A stretch of 55,260 nucleotides of DNA from Blautia sp. (GTDB lineage: Bacteria; Bacillota; Clostridia; Lachnospirales; Lachnospiraceae). Positions 7,084 to 16,199 of this stretch are shown in pieces. Below the pieces are notes generated by a model. The model had not been told where the DNA came from. It saw only the letters and a program-made list of their open reading frames with translations, and ran no database searches. Position 1 is the first letter of the stretch. Each line of letters begins with the position of its first letter. The stretch covers positions 1 to 55,260 of the forward strand of contig JALEHU010000079.1 of NCBI GenBank assembly GCA_022770365.1. The letters are read 5' to 3'. Position numbers and translations under genes: made by a program.

Positions 7084-10008
7084 TCAGCTGTTGAACAGCG
7101 GTTTTATTTCCAGGAACAGCTCCTGCCCGCTTCGGACAGTGTTTTCACTTCCAACTACACAAATGGCTTCCTCTGACAGAACCGCCTCCACCATCGGAGC
7201 CAGAGCACGCATATCTTCCACAGTCGCATCCAGGATCTGATCCCGTTCTTTTTGAATGGTTTCCTCTGAAACCTTGCAGAAATAAGCATTCTTTGAAATA
7301 TTGCCTTTCATCTGAGGGGTCTTTGGAACATCTTTACCGCTGATTGTCCCAATGATATATTTGGTCATTTCACGCTCATCCGCTTTAAACTCCCGAATAT
7401 ACTCCGGAATCTTTTTATAAACATCCAGGGTTTCTTTCAGATGCGGATCGCGGTAAGATACAAAATAGCTTTCTCCATTTCTTCTGAATCCGCTCATGCA
7501 GCCATATGCACCGCCTTTTACTCTGAGATTGATCCATAAATAGTCATAGCTCAGGGCAACCTTCAGAATCTCCAGTGCTCCGGTATATTCCAGGCCTTTT
7601 TTTCGGAAATTTCCTGTCTGAGCCACATACTGTACCTGTCCGGAAGTCATGAATCCCTCATTTTTCTTTACACATTTCATCTTTTCGTCGGAAATCTGTA
7701 CAGATTCTGTATGAAGTTTCTGTTTCAGACCGATTGCCAGTCCCTTCACTTTTTCCACAGATTCTTCCTCACCGGTATAGCTGATCATAAAATTCTCAGG
7801 GCGGAGAATCTCTGCAGTCAGTTCGCGAAGAGAGCGGACGAGTTCTTCCTTCCGGCTGTCAAATTCCTTCTCCAGTTTCTCAATAAACTGATAATACCCG
7901 ATACCTGCCATATCATCCTGAAAAGCTGCCATCGGGGAACCGTAAGAAGATGCTCTGAGCACAGCAGTGGAATGTCCGCCGCTCACAAGGTTTGTCTGTG
8001 CTCTTGCTTTCACTTCCGCAATAATCTCCCGGAGACGCTTTGTATCATCCAGAGAAGAAGTCAGTAGAATTTCTTCCACCATACGGAAAAGAAAATCCAG
8101 TTTTGTATACAATGACTTGCCGCGGACAGAAAACATGGCACGGAATTTCCCGGGCTCTTCTGCCTGATCGAATACCTCTACTCCACACTGGATTCCGCCT
8201 GTACCTGCATTGATCTCGTTAAACAGACCTCCATAGGTAAAGTTCTCGGTATCCACGTAACCAAGGACAGATTTCAAAAGTCCCAGGTAAGGAACCTTCT
8301 CCGGACTCAGGTGCTTCAGATCAAATAAAAGATCCACATATCCGATGCCGTTCGTGCATACATCATGATACAAAAACAGACTTCCGCCTGCATCCAGTTC
8401 ATGATTGAAAAAATGTCCGGCTTCTCTTTTGATATCCTCTCGTTTCAGCATTGGAATGCATTTCAGAGCTTCCGGGTCCTCCTCGCTTTCCTGATATGCT
8501 GTCAGTGCTTCTGTCTTCTTTACCATCTCTTCCAGTTCTTCTTCTGTCATGCTGCGCCGCAGAGCTTCCAGTTTTTCTTCCAGAGCTTTCTCTCTGCGCG
8601 CTGCAAGACCTCCAACAGGCACCAGTGTCAGCACGCTTCCATGAGGATTGTCAAGAAGATATTTCCGGATCATGTTTTCAAAATAGCCTTCATGTACTGC
8701 TTTTTTCAGGTACTCATATACTTCCAGAAGCTGTACGCTGGCAAAAGGATTCTCATCATCATACAGCCAGCTGCCAAGAATATCCAGACTGTACATCAGG
8801 CCTTTTGGATAAGAGGAAAAATCTGCTTCCCTGTAACGGAATTCAAAATAATTGATTCCCGCTTCCACTGCTTTTACGTCAATTCCGTTTTTCACAATAT
8901 CTTCAAAGACACTCTGCACCACGGATACAAATTTGTCTTTCTGATTTTCATTGGCTCCCTTGGCAATCACATCGAAATATGGCTGACGGATTCCGTCTTC
9001 ATAGCCGCCATAAATATCTTTGCCGATTCCAGCTTCCAGAAGAGCCTTTTTCAGCGGGGCCCCCGGTGCGCTTAAAAGTGCATAGTCCAGCACCTCAAAG
9101 GCCGTACACAGCGTCATATCCAGCGCATCTCCCACAACTCTGCTGTAGGAAAGATACGTATTATCTTCCAGTCCCTCGTTTTCGGATACCGGATATTCCA
9201 TGGCAATGTCCCGGCAGGATGCAAATGCCTTCTGCTCCTTTATTTCCGAATCCACTTCCAGCGCATCAAATGCAGAAAGATAATGCCTGTCTATAAAATC
9301 CAGTTTTTCTGCCATATCCATATTACCGTAGAGATAAATATAACTGTTGGACGGATGATAGAATTTTCTGTGGAAATCCAGAAATTCCTCATAGGACAGT
9401 TCTGGAATATTATCCGGATTGCCCCCTGACTCAAACCCGTAAGAGGTGTCAGGATAAAGAGAATTCATGATCTCCCGTTCCAGAACCTCATCCGGAGAGG
9501 AAAAAGCCCCCTTCATTTCATTATAAACAACACCATTGTATGTCAGCGGTCCATCAGCATTTTCCAGATGATAACTCCACCCTTCCTGACGGAAAATCTC
9601 TTCTTTCTGGTAGATATTCGGATAAAAAACCGCATCCAGATATACGTGCATCAGATTCTGAAAATCCTGGTCATTACAGCTTGCAACAGGATAACAGGTT
9701 TTATCCGGATAAGTCATTGCATTTAAAAAAGTGTTCAATGAGCCCTTCACCAGTTCTACGAAAGGATCCTTCAGAGGAAATTCCCGGGATCCGCACAGCA
9801 CGCTGTGTTCCAGAATATGAGCAACACCTGTGCTGTTCTTCGGAGGTGTGCGAAAAGCGATATTGAACACTTTATTCTCATCATCATTCTCAATGAGCAT
9901 CACCCGTGCACCTGTTTTTTTATGGCGCAGGAGCCATCCCATAGAATGAATATCTGTCAGATTTTCCTGTTTGATTACTTCGTATGCAGTCAAAGTTTCT
10001 TTTTTCAT
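7084..10008 (-). CDS. M16C family zinc metallopeptidase (presequence-protease-like)
   Basis: A 974-residue inverzincin-type peptidase. The zinc motif HILEH is at 64-68 (two His ligands and the catalytic Glu), and Glu164 in NEMKGAF is the expected third ligand. The chain has the four-domain layout of the M16C group (eukaryotic PreP / Cym1 relatives) with an M16C-associated middle domain and an inactive C-terminal half carrying the RVKGGAYG substrate-binding segment. These enzymes form a closed chamber that degrades peptides up to about 70 residues. No signal peptide is seen, so a cytoplasmic peptide-clearing role is likely. GGAGG lies 5 nt before the ATG. Confidence 0.93.
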   Translation of the reverse strand: MKKETLTAYEVIKQENLTDIHSMGWLLRHKKTGARVMLIENDDENKVFNIAFRTPPKNSTGVAHILEHSVLCGSREFPLKDPFVELVKGSLNTFLNAMTYPDKTCYPVASCNDQDFQNLMHVYLDAVFYPNIYQKEEIFRQEGWSYHLENADGPLTYNGVVYNEMKGAFSSPDEVLEREIMNSLYPDTSYGFESGGNPDNIPELSYEEFLDFHRKFYHPSNSYIYLYGNMDMAEKLDFIDRHYLSAFDALEVDSEIKEQKAFASCRDIAMEYPVSENEGLEDNTYLSYSRVVGDALDMTLCTAFEVLDYALLSAPGAPLKKALLEAGIGKDIYGGYEDGIRQPYFDVIAKGANENQKDKFVSVVQSVFEDIVKNGIDVKAVEAGINYFEFRYREADFSSYPKGLMYSLDILGSWLYDDENPFASVQLLEVYEYLKKAVHEGYFENMIRKYLLDNPHGSVLTLVPVGGLAARREKALEEKLEALRRSMTEEELEEMVKKTEALTAYQESEEDPEALKCIPMLKREDIKREAGHFFNHELDAGGSLFLYHDVCTNGIGYVDLLFDLKHLSPEKVPYLGLLKSVLGYVDTENFTYGGLFNEINAGTGGIQCGVEVFDQAEEPGKFRAMFSVRGKSLYTKLDFLFRMVEEILLTSSLDDTKRLREIIAEVKARAQTNLVSGGHSTAVLRASSYGSPMAAFQDDMAGIGYYQFIEKLEKEFDSRKEELVRSLRELTAEILRPENFMISYTGEEESVEKVKGLAIGLKQKLHTESVQISDEKMKCVKKNEGFMTSGQVQYVAQTGNFRKKGLEYTGALEILKVALSYDYLWINLRVKGGAYGCMSGFRRNGESYFVSYRDPHLKETLDVYKKIPEYIREFKADEREMTKYIIGTISGKDVPKTPQMKGNISKNAYFCKVSEETIQKERDQILDATVEDMRALAPMVEAVLSEEAICVVGSENTVRSGQELFLEIKPLFNS

Positions 10009-10028
10009 TCTTTCCTCCGGTTAATTTC

Positions 10029-10074
10029 AAAAGGTCATGATTTCCCATTTTTATCTGAGAAACCATGACTTTTG
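10029..10074 (-). terminator. Hairpin after the hypothetical gene at 10180
   Basis: Minus strand: AAAAGTCATGGTTTC pairs with GAAATCATGACCTTTT through one G-T wobble and a one-base bulge. The distal arm ends in a short T-run (CCTTTT). It lies between the 10180 gene and the M16 peptidase and probably ends or attenuates the upstream transcript. The rest of 10009-10179 shows no gene. Confidence 0.5.
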
Positions 10075-10179
10075 ATTCTTTACTTATTCTGCGTATCTGT
10101 TCAGTACTTTCACAAATACTATTTTCTGTTTATTTACAGTTCTTATACATCTGTCTCCCTATGGATTCCAAAAAACGGC

Positions 10180-10764
10180 TCAGCTGATTCCACCCTCTCC
10201 CGGAAACTGTACTTCATACATTTCTTTTGCAGCCTTAGTGATAAGTCCGAGTTCTTCTTCCATCTGCAGTGCTGCGGGAAGTTTCACAGCAGTATGAATG
10301 ATGTCATTCTGAAGTTTCTCCTTCGCTCTCTCACTGCTTATAGAAACCAGACCGAACAGAAGATTATTATAATTCTTATCTCTCTCACAAAGCTCCATAT
10401 AAAGCTTCACCAGATGGCAGCATTCCCTGTAAAGCAGTTCCTGATGCAGCTCACTTTTTTTCTCGAACTCCGCAAAATGAAGCTTTTCAAGCTGTTGGGC
10501 AATCTCCCTGCGAGCCCGCTTGACAGCAAACCACTTTTTATCCGCATCGCGGTTGAACTCCAGTGTCATCCAAAGTCCCAGAAATCCATCGGCTCTCGCC
10601 GCCCCTTTTGCATCGGATGATTCGCTGTATCTGATTTCCCATAGTTCCTTCCGGACGGCATTTTCCTGAGCATCCTCTCCCTCTGCTATGGATTTCTCCA
10701 GAAGAGCCCTGCGCTTCATCGGGTCGGATTCACGGTAATAAGCTGCAATTGTGGGTGTATCCAT
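10180..10764 (-). CDS. Conserved hypothetical protein (possibly DUF6553)
   Basis: A 194-residue soluble protein rich in Glu, Lys and Arg and predicted to be mostly helical. It begins MDTPTIAAYYRESDPMKRRALL. I see no signal peptide, membrane segment, nucleotide-binding loop or metal site. From memory it resembles Lachnospiraceae proteins filed as DUF6553, but I am not certain. It follows glf by 18 nt and is probably cotranscribed with it. GGAG precedes the ATG by about 10 nt. No function can be assigned. Confidence 0.8.
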   Translation of the reverse strand: MDTPTIAAYYRESDPMKRRALLEKSIAEGEDAQENAVRKELWEIRYSESSDAKGAARADGFLGLWMTLEFNRDADKKWFAVKRARREIAQQLEKLHFAEFEKKSELHQELLYRECCHLVKLYMELCERDKNYNNLLFGLVSISSERAKEKLQNDIIHTAVKLPAALQMEEELGLITKAAKEMYEVQFPGEGGIS

Positions 10765-10782
10765 CTGTATCTTTCTCCTTCC

Positions 10783-11904
10783 TTACTTTTTCGGGGATTC
10801 GTAGCTTAATTCTGTTTCCACCATATTCAATGCCTCTTCAATAACCTTGTCCATGTCCATATAACGGTACATGCCAAGACGTCCGCCAAAGAGAACTTTC
10901 TCCTCTCCCAGCGCGCGCTGCTCATATCTGGAAAACAGTTCGTTATTTCTCGGGTCATTAATCGGATAATAAGGCTCTGTTCCCGGCTTCCACTGGGCAG
11001 AGTATTCTCTGGTGATAACCGTCTTAGGCTGTGTGCCGAATTCAAAATGCTTATGCTCAATGATTCTGGTATACGGAACTTCATAATCCGTATAATTCAC
11101 AACGGCATTACCCTGATAATTCTCCATATCCAGCACTTCTGTCTCAAATCTGAGAGAACGGTAATCCAGTTCTCCATAGCAGAAATCATAATATGCGTCA
11201 ATCATACCGGTATACAGCACCTTATCTGCCTGAGCGGTAAGCTCTGCACGATTTGCAAAAAAGTCCGTATTCAGAATGACCTGAACGCCTTCCAGAAGCC
11301 TCTTCACGATACGGGTATATCCGCCCTTGGGAATACCCTGATATGGATCTTTGAAATAGTTGTTGTCATAAGTATAACGAAGAGGAAGACGCTTAATGAT
11401 GAAGGACGGAAGGTCTTTACATTCTCTGCCCCACTGTTTCCTTGTATACCCTTCTACAAGTTTCTCATAAACATCCTGTCCTACAAGGGCAAGTGCCTGC
11501 TCTTCCAGATTCTTCGGATGAGTGATATGCATTCTGGAAATCTGTTCACAGATCTTCGCCTGCGCCTCCGCAGGAGTGCGGACTCCCCAGAGCTGATGGA
11601 ATGTATTCATGTTAAACGGAAGATTGTAAAGTTCGTCTTTATAAATGGCAATCGGAGAATTCACAAAATGATTGAATTCTGCAAATTCATTTACGTAATC
11701 CCAGATTTTCTTACTGGATGTATGGAAAATATGAGCTCCATAACGGTGAACCTGAATGCCTTCCACTTCCTCTGTATAAATATTACCGCCGATATGATCC
11801 CGTTTGTCGATCACGAGACAGGTCTTTCCTCTCTTTGTGGCTTCATGTGCAAAAACAGCGCCAAAAAGTCCGGCGCCAACGATCAGATAATCATATTTCT
11901 TCAA
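10783..11904 (-). CDS. glf: UDP-galactopyranose mutase
   Basis: A 373-residue flavoprotein that converts UDP-galactopyranose to UDP-galactofuranose, the donor for galactofuranose in surface polysaccharides. The FAD-binding loop is VGAGLFGAVFA (9-19), followed by the EATKRGKTCLVIDKR strand and HIGGN. The RYGAHIFHT segment and the YTRKQWG / YNNYF region carry the substrate-binding Arg and Tyr residues of the family. Length is normal. No glycosyltransferase or capsule genes are nearby, so Galf polymer genes must lie elsewhere. An extended -10 promoter sits inside an inverted repeat just upstream. Confidence 0.95.
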   Translation of the reverse strand: MKKYDYLIVGAGLFGAVFAHEATKRGKTCLVIDKRDHIGGNIYTEEVEGIQVHRYGAHIFHTSSKKIWDYVNEFAEFNHFVNSPIAIYKDELYNLPFNMNTFHQLWGVRTPAEAQAKICEQISRMHITHPKNLEEQALALVGQDVYEKLVEGYTRKQWGRECKDLPSFIIKRLPLRYTYDNNYFKDPYQGIPKGGYTRIVKRLLEGVQVILNTDFFANRAELTAQADKVLYTGMIDAYYDFCYGELDYRSLRFETEVLDMENYQGNAVVNYTDYEVPYTRIIEHKHFEFGTQPKTVITREYSAQWKPGTEPYYPINDPRNNELFSRYEQRALGEEKVLFGGRLGMYRYMDMDKVIEEALNMVETELSYESPKK

Positions 11905-11912
11905 AAAAGGAC

Positions 11913-11981
11913 ACCCTCTTTCTTCTAAATTCTTTCCTGATATAACAAAATGTATTATATCAGATTTGGAAGAAAAAGGGT
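11913..11981. repeat. Nested inverted repeat containing the glf promoter
   Basis: The outer arms ACCCTCTTTCTTC (11913-11925) and GAAGAAAAAGGGT (11969-11981) pair imperfectly. The inner arms CTGATATAA (11937-11945) and TTATATCAG (11955-11963) pair perfectly. It fills most of the 121-nt gap between putP and glf. Neither strand has a T-run, so it is not a standard terminator. Confidence 0.55.
11954..11962 (-). promoter_or_regulatory. Extended -10 promoter of glf
   Basis: Minus strand TG-A-TATAAT occupies one inner arm of the inverted repeat, about 50 nt upstream of the glf ATG. No clear -35 box is seen. Being inside a palindrome, it could be gated by a DNA-binding protein or DNA structure. Confidence 0.45.
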
Positions 11982-12025
11982 AGTCTTATAATTCTGATTC
12001 TTTGTTTTCTTACAGATTCCTGTAT

Positions 12026-13564
12026 TTATTTTATAGATACCACACGGTCAAATTCGTCTGTGATTTCTTTTGACGGAGCTTTGGTTGTAAGGCTGAAGAT
12101 CACGATCATCAGAGCACTCACTGCAAATCCTACAGCAAGAGAATACAGTCCCGTGGCACTGCCCAGCGTCTGTCCTCCCACGATCGGAATATAATCCCAG
12201 ATAATGACCGTAAGGCCGCCGGAAACCATACCCGCGATCGCGCCTGCCAGATTTGTCCGCCTCCAGAAAAGTGACAGAAGCACAATCGGTCCGAATGCAG
12301 AGCCAAGTCCTGCCCATGCATTGGATACAAGTCCCATAACACTGCTGTCGGGATTCCATGCGATTACAAACGCAAGAATGGAAATGACAACAACGGTCCC
12401 CCTGCTGACATTTACAATTTTTCTGGAATCTGCATTCTTATCAATAAAACTGTGATAAAGATCCTCAGATACCGCAGATGCCGTAACCAGAAGCTGGGAG
12501 TCAGCCGTAGACATGATCGCAGCCAGGATTCCGCAGAGGAACAGACCTCCGATAAAAGGCAGAGCCAGATTTTCGGTAAACAGCTTGCTGATCATTTCAA
12601 TAAAAACGCTCTCAGTAGAAGCCACGCCGTTTTCCCCCAGAATTTCCGGAAGCAGGAATGCACGCCCGATCACACCGATAAAGCATGCTGCCCCAAGAGA
12701 AAGAATATCCCACACGATTGCGATCACTCTGGATTTCTTCAGTTCCTTTTCATTTTTAACAGCCATAAAACGAGTCAGAATATGGGGCATTCCGCAGTAT
12801 CCCAGTCCCCACGCAAGCTGGGAAAAAATTTCAACAAATGTATACGGACGTTCACCATTCATCAGCGGATTCAGAAATGATGCCGCACCACCGGTGACTC
12901 CGCTCTGGTCAAGCAGTCCTGAAAGTTCACCCGGAAGCATAAAATATGCAATGATCGGAACAATCAGCAGACCAACCAGCATCAGGGTTCCCTGTACAAA
13001 GTCCGTTACACAGACTGCCATAAAACCGCCCATAAAAGTATAGCAGAGAATAACCGCCGCGCCCACTGCCAGTGCTGCATGATAATCAATGCCGAATACC
13101 GTGTTAAAAAGCTTTCCTCCTGCTGCAAGTGCAGATGCTGTATAAACAAGGAAAAATACAACGATCACAATGGAAGATACCAGCAGAAGAATCTTCTTTT
13201 TGTCACGGAAACGATTTTCAAAATATGCCGGTATAGTCAGGGAATTATTCGCTGTAATTGTATATTTGCGCAGCCTTCCGGAAATACATACCCAGTTAAA
13301 TACTGTTCCGATAAACAGACCTACCGCAATCCAGACCTGTCCGGTACCCATTGCATAAATAGCACCCGGAAGTCCCATCAGAAGCCATCCGCTCATATCT
13401 GATGCCTGTGCAGACAGAGCAGCTACCCAGGCATTCAATCCACGGCCGCCCAGGAAATAATCTTCTGAATTCTTTGTCTTTCTCATATACACAACACCGA
13501 TCACAATCATCAGCAAAAGGTATGCCGCAAATGCTGACAAAATGATCATTTTTGTACTGTTCAT
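12026..13564 (-). CDS. putP: Sodium:solute symporter, PutP-like (proline)
   Basis: A 512-residue integral membrane transporter of the SSS family with about 13 hydrophobic segments. It begins with a membrane helix (ILSAFAAYLLLMIVIG) and then YFLGGRGLNAWVAALSAQASDMSGWLLMGLPGA, the region that forms the Na+ and proline sites in PutP. It most likely imports proline with Na+; another small amino acid is possible. I chose the ATG at 13564, preceded by GAGGAGGAG at 7 nt, over an in-frame ATG 45 nt upstream with no ribosome site. A promoter and a terminator bracket the gene, so it is a single-gene unit. Confidence 0.9.
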   Translation of the reverse strand: MNSTKMIILSAFAAYLLLMIVIGVVYMRKTKNSEDYFLGGRGLNAWVAALSAQASDMSGWLLMGLPGAIYAMGTGQVWIAVGLFIGTVFNWVCISGRLRKYTITANNSLTIPAYFENRFRDKKKILLLVSSIVIVVFFLVYTASALAAGGKLFNTVFGIDYHAALAVGAAVILCYTFMGGFMAVCVTDFVQGTLMLVGLLIVPIIAYFMLPGELSGLLDQSGVTGGAASFLNPLMNGERPYTFVEIFSQLAWGLGYCGMPHILTRFMAVKNEKELKKSRVIAIVWDILSLGAACFIGVIGRAFLLPEILGENGVASTESVFIEMISKLFTENLALPFIGGLFLCGILAAIMSTADSQLLVTASAVSEDLYHSFIDKNADSRKIVNVSRGTVVVISILAFVIAWNPDSSVMGLVSNAWAGLGSAFGPIVLLSLFWRRTNLAGAIAGMVSGGLTVIIWDYIPIVGGQTLGSATGLYSLAVGFAVSALMIVIFSLTTKAPSKEITDEFDRVVSIK

Positions 13565-13599
13565 ACTTTCTCCTCCTCTTTGTATGAAATATATCCTAC

Positions 13600-13628
13600 A
13601 CTGTACCACATCCCATCTGTCTTGGCAA
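13600..13628 (-). promoter_or_regulatory. Promoter of putP
   Basis: Minus strand TTGCCA (13623-13628) and TACAGT (13600-13605) with a 17-bp spacer, 35 nt upstream of the chosen start codon. Confidence 0.6.
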
Positions 13629-13630
13629 CT

Positions 13631-13672
13631 AAAAAACGAGGAAAAATGTTTATTTTTCCTCGTTTTTGTATT
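13631..13672. terminator. Bidirectional terminator upstream of putP
   Basis: AACGAGGAAAAAT and ATTTTTCCTCGTT form a perfect stem with a 4-nt loop, with A-run before and T-run after. On the minus strand it ends the xth / GH13-like / DUF5662 transcript. It is one of the strongest terminators in the window. Confidence 0.85.
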
Positions 13673-13714
13673 TTTATTGATTTTAGCAGGATTTTATAAA
13701 TCGCAAATGTATTT

Positions 13715-14272
13715 TTATACATTGTGATAACACTTTGGTCCCTCTTTCAAATAGACATGCTTAATATACTTCAGGGTCTTTTTTTCACCGTGCTGTGAAA
13801 GAATCCGAAGAAGTGCTTCCAGATCACGTTTCGTATTCGGATGAATGAACCACAGTTTCTCTTTGCCCTTCAGATAATACTCAAGAGGCTGCTGATCCGT
13901 ATATGCATCTCCCAGATAAGTTCGTGAGGCACTGATCCTGTCCATGACCATCTCGGCAACATATTTCCGCGGCATCTGTGCTCCCATGATCACATGTTTT
14001 CCGTCCAGTGAATAATCCACCCAATACTCAAAATGATGGCGGTTGCGTCCCTTGTGATGCAGCCAGGACATGGACACGCCAATGTCCTCTCTCTCCGCAT
14101 TATTAGGGCTCCTTGTTCCCTGATAGTATTTACATCCCACAAGAAATTCCGTGGGAGAATATTTGGACAGATCATGCAGAAGTCCCTGCTTATATAACCC
14201 GATACGGAAACAGTACTGCATCACCAGCAGCTTATGTTTCGTGATTGTCTTAAAATGCAGCCATGGATGCAT
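13715..14272 (-). CDS. DUF5662 family protein (HD-like metal site)
   Basis: A 185-residue soluble protein that matches my memory of DUF5662. It has His/Asp clusters arranged like a metal-dependent hydrolase: HK at 13-14, HDLSK at 33-37, and a distal HHKGRNRHH at 72-80 followed by EYW. The spacing resembles small HD-domain phosphohydrolases such as YfbR, but activity has not been shown as far as I know. It starts 11 nt after the stop of the GH13-like gene and is the last gene of the xth operon. Substrate unknown. Confidence 0.8.
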   Translation of the reverse strand: MHPWLHFKTITKHKLLVMQYCFRIGLYKQGLLHDLSKYSPTEFLVGCKYYQGTRSPNNAEREDIGVSMSWLHHKGRNRHHFEYWVDYSLDGKHVIMGAQMPRKYVAEMVMDRISASRTYLGDAYTDQQPLEYYLKGKEKLWFIHPNTKRDLEALLRILSQHGEKKTLKYIKHVYLKEGPKCYHNV

Positions 14273-14283
14273 CGTTTTGCCTC

Positions 14284-16137
14284 CTACCTGCCCAACAGCA
14301 CGACAATGGTGCGGGGCGAAATTTCAATGGTTTTGCTGTAAGTTTCTTCTGATTCTCCGAAATATACTTCTTCCTCAAAGCCTGAAGTATCCACAGCTTT
14401 TTTCCATGTTTTTCCATCAGGGAGATTCGGGAGTGCGATACTTCTGGATTCCCAGTGGAAATTGTATGCGATATAAATATGGTCATCCGGTTCTCCGTCT
14501 GTTTTTTTTGCATAGGCACCGCAGAGCATGACTCCAAGAAGACGGGAAGTATTCTCATAACTGCAGTACCATGCCCGTTCACTGTGAAAAGAGATATCCG
14601 GAAATCCTCTGGTAAGATAATCCACACCTTTCAGTCCTTCCGGCTGATGCAGTGCCGGATGCTCTTTGCGGAAAGCAATGGCATCTTTTACAAACTGAAG
14701 GAGTTTTTCGTTTTTCTTCAGGCCTTTCCAGTCGATCCACCCTGTGGCATTATCCTGACAGTAAGCATTGTTATTGCCTTCCTGGGAATTACCGATCTCA
14801 TCACCGCCATAGATCATGGGAACTCCCTGACTCAGCAGCATCATAAGAAAAGCGTTGCGCATCTGGCGTTCTCTGATCTGTCTGACGGCAGATTTGCGGC
14901 ACGGACCCTCGAAACCACAGTTCCAGGAATAATTATAGGTTGTCCCGTCCATATTATCTTCGCCGTTTCCTTCATTATGCTTATAGTTATAGCTGACAGC
15001 ATCCGCCAGAGTAAATCCATCCTGAAATGCCATATAGTGAACTGCTGTATGAGTACTGAAATTTTCTTTTACACGGTTTACCACTCCCGTTACCGTATCC
15101 TCGTCACTTTTCAGGAAACGGCGCATATCCTGCATGAATCCGGAATTGTATTCTGCAAGATACTTTCCTGACTGAAGATGTTCCTCCGGAATTTCCCACA
15201 CCGGAACATTGTCCATCATCAGTTTCGTCCTGGAAAGAACACCGTCTTTCAGCACCAGATTCACGGGAGCCCCTTCTCCGAGCATATGGAATCCATCAAC
15301 ATGATAATAAAGTTTCCAGAACTGAAGTGCACGCAGGGCAGTCAGCGGATTAATTTCCTTCGGAAAGTAAAATTCCATAATACACTCGATTCCTGCGCTG
15401 TGGAGCGCTTTTACAAGATCACGGAATTCCCTCTCCGGATGTGCCGTAGCGCAATAGGATCGTTTCGGTGCAAAATAAAAACCCGGTACATATCCCCAGA
15501 AATTAATTTTTTCTTCCTGTCTGGCAGATACAAGTCCGGAATACTCTGTCGGAACAGGCACCTCCATAAATTCATAAGAAGGCATCAGCTCAATGGCATT
15601 GATGCCAAGTTCTTTAAGATAGGGAATCATTTCCGCCAGTCCGCTGAAAGTTCCCCGTTTCTTCGCAGATAAACGGGCCTGTTTTGTAAAACCTCTCACA
15701 TGGAGCTTGTACAGGATCATTTCATCATATGAAACAGCCGGTGCACTATCATCCTCCCAGTCATATTTATCCTCAGAGAGGAATCCGCAGCGCACCCTGT
15801 GTTCATCCTCTTTGTTCCAGGCTTCTCCAAAATGCTCTCTTCCGGAAACGCGATAGGTACATGGATCCTGCTTTATTTTTCCGTCAATGCGGAAATTATA
15901 TTCATAATCTCTGGGCGAAAAACCGCCAAGACAAAGTGAACTGATACTTCCCGTCCTTTTTCCCTGCGAAAATGAAATTTCCTCTGCAGGTTCTTTAGAT
16001 TTTTTGTAATATAATAAAAGAAATGCTTCTGTATTTTCTGGTATTTCAACTGCAAAATTGTAGCCCTCTGTTACTTTGTTGGCACCAAGCGCCAATGGAT
16101 ATCCCTGCTCAATACGTGGAGCTTTCCGGACTGCCAT
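14284..16137 (-). CDS. GH13 isoamylase/GlgX-like protein lacking catalytic residues
   Basis: A 617-residue protein with the fold layout of glycogen debranching enzyme GlgX: an N-terminal CBM48-like domain (about 15-100), a GH13 barrel and a C-terminal beta domain. Several GlgX signatures are kept, such as KHNEGNGEDNMDG (386-398) and GNNNAYCQDN (454-463). The four catalytic regions are altered: region I reads EFYFPK (255-260) where GlgX has DIVLNH; region II reads DGFHMLGE (281-288) where the family has DGFRFDLA, so Arg becomes His and the nucleophile Asp becomes Leu286; region III KLMMDN (305-310) lacks the acid/base Glu of AEPWD; region IV FQDGF (371-375) has Gln for His. The loop between regions I and II is also shortened. 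It is probably not a hydrolase. The start at 16137 has AAGGAGGT 6 nt upstream. Confidence 0.88.
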   Translation of the reverse strand: MAVRKAPRIEQGYPLALGANKVTEGYNFAVEIPENTEAFLLLYYKKSKEPAEEISFSQGKRTGSISSLCLGGFSPRDYEYNFRIDGKIKQDPCTYRVSGREHFGEAWNKEDEHRVRCGFLSEDKYDWEDDSAPAVSYDEMILYKLHVRGFTKQARLSAKKRGTFSGLAEMIPYLKELGINAIELMPSYEFMEVPVPTEYSGLVSARQEEKINFWGYVPGFYFAPKRSYCATAHPEREFRDLVKALHSAGIECIMEFYFPKEINPLTALRALQFWKLYYHVDGFHMLGEGAPVNLVLKDGVLSRTKLMMDNVPVWEIPEEHLQSGKYLAEYNSGFMQDMRRFLKSDEDTVTGVVNRVKENFSTHTAVHYMAFQDGFTLADAVSYNYKHNEGNGEDNMDGTTYNYSWNCGFEGPCRKSAVRQIRERQMRNAFLMMLLSQGVPMIYGGDEIGNSQEGNNNAYCQDNATGWIDWKGLKKNEKLLQFVKDAIAFRKEHPALHQPEGLKGVDYLTRGFPDISFHSERAWYCSYENTSRLLGVMLCGAYAKKTDGEPDDHIYIAYNFHWESRSIALPNLPDGKTWKKAVDTSGFEEEVYFGESEETYSKTIEISPRTIVVLLGR

Positions 16138-16199
16138 AAAATACCTCCTTTTCATGTGTAATCTTTTATTTACGATGAAGCCTGCATCAGCAGACAGCA

